From assembly GCF_900091465.1 (NCBI RefSeq), contig NZ_FMHV01000002.1:4774001-4838000 (forward strand): DNA of 64,000 nucleotides, written 5' to 3'. The translations under genes were made by a program, and so were the position numbers. Position 1 is the stretch's first letter, and every line of letters starts with the position of its first letter. Shown here one piece after another: positions 7,631-17,916 of the stretch. Below the pieces are notes generated by a model that saw only the letters and a list, made by a program, of their open reading frames with translations, did not search any database and was not told the DNA's origin. This stretch comes from Micromonospora rhizosphaerae (lineage in GTDB: Bacteria > Actinomycetota > Actinomycetes > Mycobacteriales > Micromonosporaceae).

Positions 7631-9136
7631 TCAGAGCCAGCCGGGCACGACGAAGATGAGCCAGGTGACGACGGGAATGATCACCACCATGCTGAAGCCC
7701 CAGCGCATCAGGCCCTTGTACACGTAGTCCCGCTGCTCCTCGGTCGCGTTGGCCACGGTGAGAGCGCCGCTGGTCGAGTACGGGCTCGAGTCCACGATGG
7801 AGGAGGAGAGCGCCAGAGCCGTGATCAGTCCGACCGCACCCACGGCGTTGCTGCCGGTAAGGAACGGTACGGCGAGCGGGATGAGGGCGCCGAGGATGCC
7901 GGTCGTCGAGGCGAACGCCGACACCGCGCCGCCGATGAAGCAGATGACGAGGGCGGCCATCAGCGGGGCGCCGATGGTGGCGACCTCCTCACCGAGCCAC
8001 TTGATGGTGCCGATTTCCTGCATGACGCCGACGTACATCACGATGCCGCAGACGAGCAGCACCGTGGGCCATGCGACGTGGTTCACGGCGTTCCTGGCCG
8101 ACTCCGGCGAGAGCAGGGTGAGGATCGCGGCCACGGTCACGGCCACCATGCCGACGTTCAGGTCGTAGAAGAGCGCCGCGATGGCGAGGCCCAGGAGCCC
8201 GACCACCGTCATGATGCGATCCCGGTCCAGGCGGAGTGGAGCTTCGGCCTCGGCCGGCAGGGTGGTGCTGGTGCCTCCGCCCGACGAACGGGTGGCCTGG
8301 GCGGGGACGGGCGAGCCCGCGGACCCCTCGCTCACCGCGACGGCGCCGCCCGCCTGGCGGGCGCTGGCGGCGCCTTCGTCGGCGAGGCTGATGCCGGAGT
8401 CCGAGGCCGCCTCGGTGCCCGGGTCGGCGGCCGGCTCCGGGCGCCGTGCGGAACCTGAGGCGCCGACCAGCTCGGCTTCGTCGAACGTGCCGATGCCGGT
8501 GTCGACGGCCCGACGGCTGACCAGGTCGCGACCGCCCCACATGAAGAAGGCGACGACGCTGATCGCGAGGTTGACGAAGAAGGAGGCCAGGAACAGCAGC
8601 GTCGGGTTGCCCGGCAGCCCGGCCTTCTCGACGACGCCGTTGGTGATGCTGCCGAAGATGCTGATCGGCGAGAAGCCGCCGGCACTGGCGCCGTTGATGA
8701 TCAACAGGCCCATCATCAGGGGGTTGATCTTGTATCGCTTCGCGAAGCCCATGCCGATCGGCGCGATGATCGCCACCGACGCCGGGACGACGGCGCCGAT
8801 CGCGGTGAGGCAGGCCGTCACCAGGAACATGATCCACGGGATCATGCCGACCCGACCGCCGACCAGCCGGACGGCGGTCTGGACGAGCCAGTCGACCGTG
8901 CCGTTGGCTTTCGCGATGGCGAACAGATACGTGACGCCGACGAGGATGACGAACAGATCGCCAGGGAAGCCGGCGAAGACCGCGTCGGTCTTCTCGCCGA
9001 GGTCCGCCCCGTCGAGGACCGAAATACCGACGATGAAGGCGGCGACGATCGCGAGCGCGCCGAGGTTCACCGGTCGAACCGTGGCTATCAGGAAGATGAG
9101 GGCTAGAACGAGGATCGAGACGAGCTCTACCGACAT
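7631..9136 (-). CDS. MatC-type dicarboxylate (malonate-like) carrier
   Basis: 501-residue membrane transporter. The N-terminal half (MSVELVSILVLALIFLIATVRPVNLGALAIVAAF written as short helices) matches the MatC N-terminal domain, and the paired GASAGGFSPISIFGSI and STTGILGALIPL hairpins are typical of the ion-transporter/SLC13-like fold. A hydrophilic Ala/Gly/Pro-rich loop of ~90 residues (about 205-295) separates the two membrane halves. ATG 9136 has GGGAGG upstream; a longer frame opening is not supported. It diverges from the aminotransferase gene over a 338-base region with shared palindromic operators. Family members carry malonate and related C3/C4 dicarboxylates; a MatB-like ligase is encoded 11 kb away. 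Confidence 0.85.
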   Translation of the reverse strand: MSVELVSILVLALIFLIATVRPVNLGALAIVAAFIVGISVLDGADLGEKTDAVFAGFPGDLFVILVGVTYLFAIAKANGTVDWLVQTAVRLVGGRVGMIPWIMFLVTACLTAIGAVVPASVAIIAPIGMGFAKRYKINPLMMGLLIINGASAGGFSPISIFGSITNGVVEKAGLPGNPTLLFLASFFVNLAISVVAFFMWGGRDLVSRRAVDTGIGTFDEAELVGASGSARRPEPAADPGTEAASDSGISLADEGAASARQAGGAVAVSEGSAGSPVPAQATRSSGGGTSTTLPAEAEAPLRLDRDRIMTVVGLLGLAIAALFYDLNVGMVAVTVAAILTLLSPESARNAVNHVAWPTVLLVCGIVMYVGVMQEIGTIKWLGEEVATIGAPLMAALVICFIGGAVSAFASTTGILGALIPLAVPFLTGSNAVGAVGLITALALSSSIVDSSPYSTSGALTVANATEEQRDYVYKGLMRWGFSMVVIIPVVTWLIFVVPGWL

Positions 9137-9229
9137 GGGAACCTCCCGGCTGGGGGTGCATCTCGACGCCGTACCGGTGGGGTGGGGCTGGGGGCTACGC
9201 CCACCCCGGGTCGCATAACACGGGCCTGT

Positions 9230-9244
9230 TTCCACAATGCGAAA
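9230..9244. promoter_or_regulatory. Putative IclR operator, site 1 (matC side)
   Basis: TTCCACAATGCGAAA is an imperfect copy of the 15-bp palindrome TTCCGCATTGCGGAA found six times around this gene cluster. It lies 94 bases upstream of the carrier start. The rest of the 9137-9474 gap holds sites 2 and 3 and a further inverted repeat CGAAA-N6-TTTCG at 9240-9255, but no gene. Confidence 0.5.
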
Positions 9245-9412
9245 ACTAAATTTCGTTGCCGGGGAGTATGTGCCATATCACATCGACCGTCAAGGTCTGT
9301 CGATCCGCCCGACCCACGAGATCGTCCAAAGGGGATAGATCACGGCGAAGGTCGGCCGGACGGCGGGCAGGCCCCCGATGCTTGCGCTCTCCCGGCTGTT
9401 CGTTGATACGGT

Positions 9413-9448
9413 CTCCGTCATGCGGTAGACGACTTCCGCATGGCGGAC
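9413..9448. promoter_or_regulatory. Putative IclR operator pair, sites 2 and 3 (aminotransferase side)
   Basis: CTCCGTCATGCGGTA (9413-9427) and TTCCGCATGGCGGAC (9434-9448) are two copies of the palindrome with starts exactly 21 bases apart, about two helical turns. They end 26 bases before the aminotransferase ATG, where a repressor would block transcription or an activator would touch polymerase. The same 21-base pairing recurs upstream of malate synthase. Confidence 0.6.
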
Positions 9449-9474
9449 TTCATGACCCGAGAGGCAGCCTCGGT

Positions 9475-10638
9475 ATGACCCCCACCGGCCGTCACTTCCT
9501 CCAGATCCCAGGCCCCACCAACACGCCGGAGCGGGTGCTACGCGCCATGGCGGCACCCACCATCGACCACCGCGGCCCTCAGTTCGCCGAGCTCGGCCTG
9601 GAGGTGCTCGAGGCCGTCAAGCGGGTCTTCGGCACCACGCAGCCCGTCGTCATCTACCCGGCGTCGGGCACCGGCGCCTGGGAGGCCGCCCTGGTCAACA
9701 CCCTCAGTCCCGGCGACCGGTTGGTGTGCTTCGAGACCGGCCACTTCGCGACGCTGTGGCAGGAGATGGCGCGCAGGCTGGGTCTCGAGGTCGACTTCGT
9801 GCCCGGCGACTGGCGGCACGGCGTCGACCCGGAGACGGTCGCCGACAAGCTGCGCGGCGACACCGGCCACCGCATCAAGGCCGTCCTCGTCGTGCACAAC
9901 GAGACCTCGACCGGCGTGACGAGCCGGGTCGCCGAGGTGCGAAATGCGATCGACTCGACCGGCCACCCGGCACTGCTGCTCGTGGACACCATCTCGTCCC
10001 TGGGATCCATCGAGTACCAGCACGACGTTTGGGGCGTCGACGTCACGGTGGCCGGCTCCCAGAAGGGCCTGATGCTGCCGCCCGGGCTCAGCTTCAACGC
10101 GATCAGCCAGAAGGCGCTGGAGGCGTCGAAGACGGCGCGGCTACGCCGGTCGTTCTGGGACTGGCAGCCGATCATCGAGGCCAACAAGCGCGGCTTCTTC
10201 CCCTACACCCCGGCCACCAACCTGCTGTACGGGCTGCGGGAGGGGCTGCGCATGCTCGACGAGGAAGGCCTGGCCAACGTGTACGCCCGCCATCTGCGGC
10301 ACGCCGAGGCGACCCGGCTGGCGGTGCGCGGCTGGGGCCTGGAGGTGCTCTGCGCGGACGAGCGCGAGCACTCGGGCTCGCTGACCGCCGTCCTCGTCCC
10401 CGACGGGTACGACGCGGACAAGATCCGGGCCGTCATCCTGGACCGGTACAACATGTCGCTGGGCGCGGGGCTCGGCAAGCTCACCGGGCGGATCTTCCGG
10501 ATCGGCCATCTCGGGGACTTCAACGACCTGATGCTCGCGGGCACCCTCGCCGGCGTCCAGATGGGCCTCATCGCCGCCGGGGTTCCGATCGACCCGACCG
10601 GGATCAACGCGGCTCTCGACCGCCTGCAACGCCCCTGA
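9475..10638 (+). CDS. Class V aminotransferase, serine-glyoxylate type
   Basis: 387-residue PLP enzyme. The order of motifs fits alanine/serine-glyoxylate aminotransferases: PGPTNTPERVL at the N-terminus, the HNETSTGV loop, LLLVDTISSLG with the PLP-binding Asp, and GSQKGLMLPPG, where K197 is the Schiff-base Lys. FPYTPATNLLYGLREGL near the C-terminal half is typical of the serine-glyoxylate branch. The reaction would convert glyoxylate plus an amino donor (serine) to glycine plus oxo-acid (hydroxypyruvate). ATG 9475 is used because the longer frame upstream crosses the operator region; the ribosome binding site (GAGAGGCAG) is modest. The GlcDF-type oxidase follows after 44 bases. The ureidoglycine-glyoxylate branch of the family is an alternative. 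Confidence 0.88.
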   Translation: MTPTGRHFLQIPGPTNTPERVLRAMAAPTIDHRGPQFAELGLEVLEAVKRVFGTTQPVVIYPASGTGAWEAALVNTLSPGDRLVCFETGHFATLWQEMARRLGLEVDFVPGDWRHGVDPETVADKLRGDTGHRIKAVLVVHNETSTGVTSRVAEVRNAIDSTGHPALLLVDTISSLGSIEYQHDVWGVDVTVAGSQKGLMLPPGLSFNAISQKALEASKTARLRRSFWDWQPIIEANKRGFFPYTPATNLLYGLREGLRMLDEEGLANVYARHLRHAEATRLAVRGWGLEVLCADEREHSGSLTAVLVPDGYDADKIRAVILDRYNMSLGAGLGKLTGRIFRIGHLGDFNDLMLAGTLAGVQMGLIAAGVPIDPTGINAALDRLQRP

Positions 10639-10682
10639 GTCAGCGCTCCTTTCGCACGAACTCCACACGGGAGGGCAGGGCC

Positions 10683-13610
10683 TTGACCACCAGTCAGAAC
10701 CGTCTCGACCGGGAGGCCGAGGAGCTCGGCGGGGACCTCGCGCGGGACTTGGAGGGCGCCCTCGACGGCGAGACCGGCTTCGATGCGTACACCCGCCACC
10801 TGTTCTCCCGCGACGCGAGCATGTACGCCATCCGGCCGCTCGGCGTGGTCTTCCCCCGGCACGCGGACGACGTCGCGGCGGCCGTCGCGCTGGCCGGGAG
10901 GTACGGCGTACCGGTGGTCCCGCGCGGCGGTGGCACGAGCCTCGCCGGGCAGACCGTCGGACCCGGCCTGGTGCTCGACCTGTCCCGGCACATGCACCGC
11001 ATCGTGGAGATCGACCCGGATGCCCGGACGGCGCGGGTGCAACCCGGCGTCGTGCAGGACCAACTCAACCGGGCGGCCGCCCCGCACGGGCTGATGTTCG
11101 GGCCGGACACCTCTACCAGCAACCGCGCCACCATCGGCGGGATGCTCGGCAACAACTCCGCCGGCAGCGGTTCCGTCCGCTACGGGATGACCATCGACCA
11201 CATCCGGGAACTCGACGTCGTGCTCGCCGACGCCTCTCGGACCCGCTTCGCCCCGCTGGACCCGGCGGAGCGGACCCGTCGCGCCGGCCTGCAGACCCTT
11301 GAGGGAAGCCTCTACCGGCAGTTGCCGCACGTGCTGGAGACGTACGCGACCGCCATCTCCAACGACTTCCCGGCGTACTGGCGGCGGGCGTGCGGCTACC
11401 GGCTGGACCGGCTCGCCGGCGACCCGTGGTTCAACCTGGCCCCCTTCGTCGTCGGGTCGGAGGGAACCCTCGTTATCGCGACCGAGGCCCTGGTGGACCT
11501 CGTGCCCAAGCCGCGCCGGACCGTGATCGCGGTCGGGCACTTCACCTCGGCGATCGCCGCCATCGACGCCACCGAGGACGCGCTGGCCTGCGAGCCGGCG
11601 GCCGTCGAACTGATGGACCGCACCATCCTCGACCTGTCCCGGCAGAAGATCGAGTACGCCGACCTCGGGCGGACCCTCGAAGGCGACCCGGAGGCCCTGC
11701 TCTTCGTCTCGTTCAGCGGGGACGACGAACGGCAACTCGCCGGTCAGCTCGACCGGCTGACCGCGCTGTGGGGCAGGCACGGTCACGGCTACCACACCCT
11801 GCGCGCCGAGACGCCTGAGCAGCAGGCCCCGCTGCTCAAGGTACGCAAGTCCAGTCTCGGCCTGCTGATGGCCGCCGGCACCGGGACCCGGCGTCCGCTC
11901 GCGTTCGTCGAGGACACCGCGGTCGATCCGAAGCACCTCGCCGACTACACCAGACGCTTCCGGCAGGTGCTCGACCGGCACGGCCTGCAGGCCGGCTTCT
12001 ACGGGCACTGCTCGGTGGGTTGCCTGCACATCCGACCCTTCGTGGACGTCAGCAAGCCGGAACAGGTCCGCGCGATGCGCGCCGTCGCGGAGGAGATCAA
12101 GGACCTCGTCCGGGAGTACGGCGGAGTCAACTCGAGCGAGCACGGCGACGGCCTGGCCCGCAGCGAGTTCAACCGGGAGATCTTCGGCGAAGAGCTCTAC
12201 GAGGCGATGCGCACCGTCAAGCGGATCTTCGACCCGGACAACTGCATGAACCCGGGCAAGATAGTCGACGCGCCGTCGATGACCGAGAACCTCCGCGACG
12301 CGGCGCTCCCCCCGGCGCCGCCGATCCGGACCCGGTTGACGTTCGACGTGGTCGGGGGGATGCGCGGGGCGGCGGACCGGTGCATGAACATCGGGCTCTG
12401 CCGCAAGAGCGCGACCGGTGCGATGTGTCCGTCGTACATGGCCACCCGCCAGGAGGAGCACGCCACCCGGGGGCGGGCCAACGCACTGGTCAAGGCGCTC
12501 TCGGAGCCGGATCCCGCGGTGGCGCTGGGTGACGAGCGGCTGCACGAGATCCTCGACCTGTGCCTGATGTGCAAGGCGTGCAAGAGCGAATGCCCGCTCG
12601 GGGTGGACATGGCCTCGCTCAAGGCCGAGGCCCTGGCGCATCACCACGACACGCACGGCGTACCGCTGCGCTCGCGGCTCTTCGGCGCCATCCGGCTGCT
12701 CAACCGGCTCGGCTCGGCGGCGGCTCCGCTGTCCAACCTGCCCGGCCGCAGCCGGCTGCTGCGCCGGCTGATGGACCGCTCGGCCGGCATCACGTCGAAC
12801 CGCCCGCTGCCCACCTTCCAGCGGCGCAACCTCGTCCGCTGGTTCCGCCGCCACCGATCGGTGGAGACAACGGCTCCACAGGGTGAGGTGACCCTCCTCG
12901 CCGACTCCTTCACCACCTTCACCGAGCCGGGAATCGGTCGGGCGGCGGTGGAACTGCTGGAGGCCGCCGGCTGGGCGGTCCGGTTGGCGAGCGGCGGATG
13001 TTGCGGTCGGGCCAGCTTCTCCAAGGGCCTGCTCGAGGACGCGAGGCGGAAGGCGCGGTCGCTGGCCGCCACGCTGGTGCGCGCGTCGGAGCCTGGATCT
13101 CCGATCGTCGGGTGCGAGCCGTCGTGCATCCTGACGCTGCGCGACGAACACCGGCAACTGCTGCCCGACGACCCCGACGTGCGGGATGTCTCCGGCCGGG
13201 TACGCCAGATCGAGGAACTGCTGGTCGAGGCCATCGACGCCGGCCGGCTGCGGCTCGGTGAGTCCGGGCTTTCCGGCCGGCGGATCCTCTACCACGGGCA
13301 CTGCCATCAGAAGGCCGAGGTCGGTACGGCCGCCACCGTGGCGTTGCTGCGCCGCATCCCCGGCGTCGAGGTGGTCGAACTGGACGCCGGGTGCTGCGGC
13401 ATGGCGGGGTCGTTCGGGTTCGAGTCCGAGCACTACGACCTGTCGATGGCGGTGGGCAGCGACCGGCTCTTCCCGGCCATCCGGGCCGAGTCGCCCGACA
13501 CGGTGGTGGCCGCGACGGGCGTGTCCTGCCGTCAGCAGATCCGGCACGGCACCCAGCGGCTCGCCTGGCATCCGCTCGAGCTGGTCCGCCAGTCTTTGCC
13601 CGAAAGCTGA
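10683..13610 (+). CDS. Fused FAD-linked oxidase / Fe-S (GlcD-GlcF type) glycolate or D-lactate dehydrogenase
   Basis: 975-residue fusion. Residues ~45-230 are an FAD_binding_4 domain (VPRGGGTSLAGQTVG, SNRATIGGMLGNNS, PFVVGSEGTLVIATEAL). Residues ~250-530 are the FAD-oxidase C-terminal domain with YGHCSVGCLHIRP and SSEHGDGLARSEF. A ferredoxin domain has Cys clusters from C567 (CMNIGLC) and C627 (CLMCKACKSECP). Two Cys-rich CCG motifs (773 and 904) match GlcF/GlpC. It should oxidise a 2-hydroxy-acid such as glycolate or D-lactate and pass electrons to quinone or a carrier. The TTG start at 10683 is chosen because GGGAGGG lies 8 bases before it and the protein begins LTTSQNRLD. It is probably co-transcribed with the aminotransferase. 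Confidence 0.88.
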   Translation: MTTSQNRLDREAEELGGDLARDLEGALDGETGFDAYTRHLFSRDASMYAIRPLGVVFPRHADDVAAAVALAGRYGVPVVPRGGGTSLAGQTVGPGLVLDLSRHMHRIVEIDPDARTARVQPGVVQDQLNRAAAPHGLMFGPDTSTSNRATIGGMLGNNSAGSGSVRYGMTIDHIRELDVVLADASRTRFAPLDPAERTRRAGLQTLEGSLYRQLPHVLETYATAISNDFPAYWRRACGYRLDRLAGDPWFNLAPFVVGSEGTLVIATEALVDLVPKPRRTVIAVGHFTSAIAAIDATEDALACEPAAVELMDRTILDLSRQKIEYADLGRTLEGDPEALLFVSFSGDDERQLAGQLDRLTALWGRHGHGYHTLRAETPEQQAPLLKVRKSSLGLLMAAGTGTRRPLAFVEDTAVDPKHLADYTRRFRQVLDRHGLQAGFYGHCSVGCLHIRPFVDVSKPEQVRAMRAVAEEIKDLVREYGGVNSSEHGDGLARSEFNREIFGEELYEAMRTVKRIFDPDNCMNPGKIVDAPSMTENLRDAALPPAPPIRTRLTFDVVGGMRGAADRCMNIGLCRKSATGAMCPSYMATRQEEHATRGRANALVKALSEPDPAVALGDERLHEILDLCLMCKACKSECPLGVDMASLKAEALAHHHDTHGVPLRSRLFGAIRLLNRLGSAAAPLSNLPGRSRLLRRLMDRSAGITSNRPLPTFQRRNLVRWFRRHRSVETTAPQGEVTLLADSFTTFTEPGIGRAAVELLEAAGWAVRLASGGCCGRASFSKGLLEDARRKARSLAATLVRASEPGSPIVGCEPSCILTLRDEHRQLLPDDPDVRDVSGRVRQIEELLVEAIDAGRLRLGESGLSGRRILYHGHCHQKAEVGTAATVALLRRIPGVEVVELDAGCCGMAGSFGFESEHYDLSMAVGSDRLFPAIRAESPDTVVAATGVSCRQQIRHGTQRLAWHPLELVRQSLPES

Positions 13611-13673
13611 TGGTCGGCCCGCATCGCGGCCGAGGACGCCACCGGGGGTGCGCACCGGCGTAGTGCCGGGCCG

Positions 13674-13710
13674 CCCCGGCGGGGGTGCTCCTGCCGCAGC
13701 CCCGCCGGGG
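13674..13710. terminator. Bidirectional terminator between convergent oxidase and malate synthase genes
   Basis: CCCCGGCGGGG (13674-13684) pairs perfectly with CCCCGCCGGGG (13700-13710) around a 15-base loop, in the 118-base gap between two gene ends. It serves both strands; no T-run is present. Confidence 0.7.
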
Positions 13711-13728
13711 TTCAGCCGCCGCTCGGGC

Positions 13729-15330
<1,602 letters not shown>

Positions 15331-15450
15331 CCGGATCACCTTCTTCTGTCTCCCGCGGCCCGTGCGGCCGGCAGCGCGGCAAGAGCAGACGCGTGGACGC
15401 CGGCACCCAGGTGACAACCCGACGGGACGCCGATCCCGCGCCGTCACTCT

Positions 15451-15548
15451 TTCATCATTGTGGATAGTAGTTTCCGCTTTACGGAAGTCAAGGGCAACGC
15501 CGCGAAGGGCTGTCCACGTGGCGCGGGATAGACTTCTGCGATGCGGAA
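15451..15548. promoter_or_regulatory. Putative IclR operators, sites 4-6, in the aceB/iclR divergent promoter
   Basis: Three palindromes: TTCATCATTGTGGAT (15451-15465, degenerate), TTCCGCTTTACGGAA (15472-15486, perfect arms) and TTCTGCGATGCGGAA (15534-15548). Sites 4 and 5 start 21 bases apart, the same phasing as sites 2 and 3. Site 6 is 55 bases before the iclR start, so both malate synthase control and autoregulation are likely. Confidence 0.65.
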
Positions 15549-15603
15549 ATAGCGCGGCGTCGCCGTGCCCCTCCCCGGCGTCCCGGGCAGAAGGAGGACC
15601 TGA

Positions 15604-16431
15604 GTGACCGAGTCGAACCTGGGCCTGGCTGCTGACGGCGCGCAGCCGAAAGGCCGGGTACCCGGCGGTGTCCAGTCGCTGGAACGCGCCTTCGAACTGC
15701 TCGAAATCATGGCGGACGCCGGCGGCGTGATCGGACTGTCCCGGCTCGCCCAGGAGTCCGGGCTCGCGCTGCCCACCATCCACCGGCTGGTCCGCACCCT
15801 GGTCGACCTCGGGTACGTCCGGCAGGAGCCGTCCCGGCAGTACTCCCTGGGCCCGCGGCTGATCCGCCTCGGCGACAGCGCCAGCCACCTGCTGGGCACC
15901 TGGTCCCGGCCGTACCTCGCCCGACTGGTCGACTCGCTAGGCGAAAGCGCGAACCTCGCGATGCTGGACGGTGACCGGGTCGTGTACGTGGCGCAGGTCC
16001 AGTCCAGGCAGTCGATGCGGATGTTCACCGAGGTCGGACGGCGCGTCTACCCCCACTGCACGGCGGTCGGGAAGGCCCTGCTCGCCCACCTGCCGCCAAG
16101 CGACGTGCACGCGCTCCTCAAGCGCACCGGCATGCCCGCCCAGACCGAGCACACCATCACCGAACCACGCCGGTTCGCCGAGGAGATCGAACGGGTGCTG
16201 GCCCAGGGCTACGCCATGGACGACGGCGAGCAGGAGATCGGCGTACGGTGTGTCGCCGTACCGGTGCTCGGCACCGCGAATCGGCTCGCCGTCTCGGTCT
16301 CCGGGCCGGCGCCCCGCGTGACCCCGGACGTGGTCGAGCGGGCCGTGCCGCTGCTCCGTCAGGCCGCCGAGGATCTGGCCGACGAACTCAGCGTCCCCCG
16401 TCCCGTGGAAGCGGACCGCGTCGCCGGCTGA
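15604..16431 (+). CDS. IclR-family transcriptional regulator (glyoxylate-regulon candidate)
   Basis: 275 residues. An N-terminal winged helix (about 20-85: [14 protein letters not shown], then [23 protein letters not shown], then QYSLGPRL) is followed by the IclR effector domain ([51 protein letters not shown]). GTG 15604 sits 8 bases after AGAAGGAGGA. It diverges from malate synthase and shares a promoter region carrying three copies of a 15-bp palindrome. In Streptomyces the IclR member AllR is known to control allantoin and malate synthase genes with glyoxylate-type effectors; this gene and its neighbours fit a similar glyoxylate sensor (inference). Confidence 0.9.
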   Translation: MTESNLGLAADGAQPKGRVPGGVQSLERAFELLEIMADAGGVIGLSRLAQESGLALPTIHRLVRTLVDLGYVRQEPSRQYSLGPRLIRLGDSASHLLGTWSRPYLARLVDSLGESANLAMLDGDRVVYVAQVQSRQSMRMFTEVGRRVYPHCTAVGKALLAHLPPSDVHALLKRTGMPAQTEHTITEPRRFAEEIERVLAQGYAMDDGEQEIGVRCVAVPVLGTANRLAVSVSGPAPRVTPDVVERAVPLLRQAAEDLADELSVPRPVEADRVAG

Positions 16432-16449
16432 CCCGCCCGGCGCCGACCG

Positions 16450-16983
16450 TCAGAGCAGGGACGTCGCCGCGGCGTGCGCCCGGGCCCGATCGGCGTACCC
16501 CTCGGCGTTGCGCACGATGCCCGCGCATTCCTCCTCGGTCAGCTCACGCCGCACCCGCGCGGGCAGACCCGCTACCAGCGAGCCGGGGGGAACAACGGTC
16601 CCCTCCAGCACCACCGCGCCCGCGGCGACCAGCGAGCCGGAACCGATCCGTGCCCCGTTGAGGATCACGGCTCCCATGCCGATCAGCACGTCGTCCTCGA
16701 TCGTGCAGCCGTGCAGCACGGCGCGGTGCCCGACAGAGACCCCCGAACCCACGACCGTCGGAAAGCCCGGATCGGCGTGCACCACGCAACCGTCCTGGAT
16801 GTTGCTGCCGGCGCCGATGCTGATCTCCTCGGTGTCGGCCCGCAGCACGCACCCGTACCAGACGCTGGCATCGGGCGCCAGGCGTACGGAGCCGACGATC
16901 GTGCAGCCCGGCGCGGCCCATGCCGTGGGATGGATGTCCGGCGTGCGGTCGCCGAAGTCGACGACGAGCGCTTGCGTGCTCAC
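16450..16983 (-). CDS. Gamma-class carbonic anhydrase-like hexapeptide-repeat protein
   Basis: 177-residue left-handed beta-helix protein with hexapeptide repeats (VGSVRLAPDASVWYGCVLRADT onward). Candidate zinc ligands H69, H86 and H91 appear in VVHAD and GHRAVLH, matching the gamma-carbonic anhydrase spacing. GTG 16983 overlaps the TGA of the upstream gntR by 4 bases, so translation is coupled. This YrdA/PaaY-like group often accompanies CoA-ester catabolism, and PaaY is a thioesterase-like helper. A housekeeping CO2 hydratase or CoA-thioesterase role facing the CoA-transferase operon are both possible. Confidence 0.88.
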   Translation of the reverse strand: MSTQALVVDFGDRTPDIHPTAWAAPGCTIVGSVRLAPDASVWYGCVLRADTEEISIGAGSNIQDGCVVHADPGFPTVVGSGVSVGHRAVLHGCTIEDDVLIGMGAVILNGARIGSGSLVAAGAVVLEGTVVPPGSLVAGLPARVRRELTEEECAGIVRNAEGYADRARAHAAATSLL

Positions 16984-17765
16984 GATCGCGGCGCCTCCAG
17001 TCCTGCCTTGCTGTCGGAGCGGGAGCCGCCGAGCCGGTCCAGCCAGGCCTCCGCCTCGGCCGTGCGACCGTCGAGGGAGTGGCCGAGCTCGAGGACGAAC
17101 GTGTGCTGCCCGTGGTCGGCGAGCAGGTCGAGGGTCTCCTGCGGGTCCCCACGCTCCAGGGTCTCCAGGATCGCCCGGTGCCGTTCGACGTTTCCCCACA
17201 ATCCCTCGCCGGCCACCCGGGCCCGCTGGTTCATGCCCATGCAGAGCCGCATCTGCAGCGACAGCGAGCGGTAGGACTCCTCGAGCCTGCGGTGCCCGGC
17301 CAGCCCGACCACGGCCAGATGGAAGTCGAAGGCTCGATCGGTGACGGTCGCGGCGTCGCCGGCCCGGGCGGCATCCTCCAGGTCACGCAGTGCCGTCCGG
17401 CAGCGCTCGAGGCGCTCGGGACGTCGCACGGGCACGCCCAACTCGACCGCCATCCGCTCGAGCTGATCGCGCAGTGTGAAGATCTCGTACACGTCGTGCA
17501 GGGTGACCGGGACGACGATCACCCCGCGCCGGGGCTGCTGCACGAGCAGACCCTCCTGCTCCAGCACGCGCAGCGCCTCGCGCAACGGCGGCCGGGACAC
17601 GCCCAGCCGCCGGGTCAACTGGTTCTCCACCACGCGGTCACCGGGCTGCAACTCGCCGGCGAGGATCATGTCCCGCACGGCGTCCGCGGCCAGCCGCGCC
17701 ATGCTCGGCGGAGGCACTATCCGGCGCACCCCCTCGTCCGCCGTCGCGGTCGTCCGCTCCGCCAT
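16980..17765 (-). CDS. GntR-family regulator, FCD (FadR) subgroup
   Basis: 261 residues. The winged helix-turn-helix (about 20-85: ILAGELQPGDRVVENQLTRR, LGVSRPPLREALRVLEQEGL) is followed by an all-helical FCD domain with metal-ligand candidates in AFDFHLAVV, VERHRAILE and ADHGQHT. Such proteins usually bind a carboxylate through a metal ion. ATG 17765 follows GGAGGAG. It is transcribed away from the CoA-transferase operon, and a perfect inverted repeat with TTGTCT/AGACAA arms lies in the 151-base gap, a good operator for this subgroup. It probably represses that operon and its own. Confidence 0.9.
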   Translation of the reverse strand: MAERTTATADEGVRRIVPPPSMARLAADAVRDMILAGELQPGDRVVENQLTRRLGVSRPPLREALRVLEQEGLLVQQPRRGVIVVPVTLHDVYEIFTLRDQLERMAVELGVPVRRPERLERCRTALRDLEDAARAGDAATVTDRAFDFHLAVVGLAGHRRLEESYRSLSLQMRLCMGMNQRARVAGEGLWGNVERHRAILETLERGDPQETLDLLADHGQHTFVLELGHSLDGRTAEAEAWLDRLGGSRSDSKAGLEAPRS

Positions 17766-17793
17766 CGGAACTCCTCCAGCTCGTCACCGCATT

Positions 17794-17812
17794 CTTGTCT
17801 TCTGTAGACAAG
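17794..17812. promoter_or_regulatory. Putative GntR operator
   Basis: Perfect 7-bp inverted repeat CTTGTCT-TCTGT-AGACAAG, 29 bases upstream of gntR and 105 bases before the CoA-transferase start. The T-GT-N7-AC-A layout fits FCD-type GntR operators. Confidence 0.65.
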
Positions 17813-17916
17813 AGCCCACTCTACCGGTAGCTTTCGCATCCGGACATCCCGTTCCTCCGCGCGGCGGCACGGGTTGCCCGATCACGTACCGGCGCCGATA
17901 ACCCGGAGGCAGGTCG

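Noticed and set aside
10203..13655. 1150-codon open frame on the minus strand opposite the GlcDF-type oxidase
   Set aside because: It is a codon-position shadow in very GC-rich DNA: Arg/Gly/Ala/Val rich, no domain, while the plus strand has a full FAD/Fe-S protein with all motifs.
15331..15888. 719-codon version of malate synthase
   Set aside because: The added part overlaps iclR and its operators; the 533-residue form has family length and a good start.
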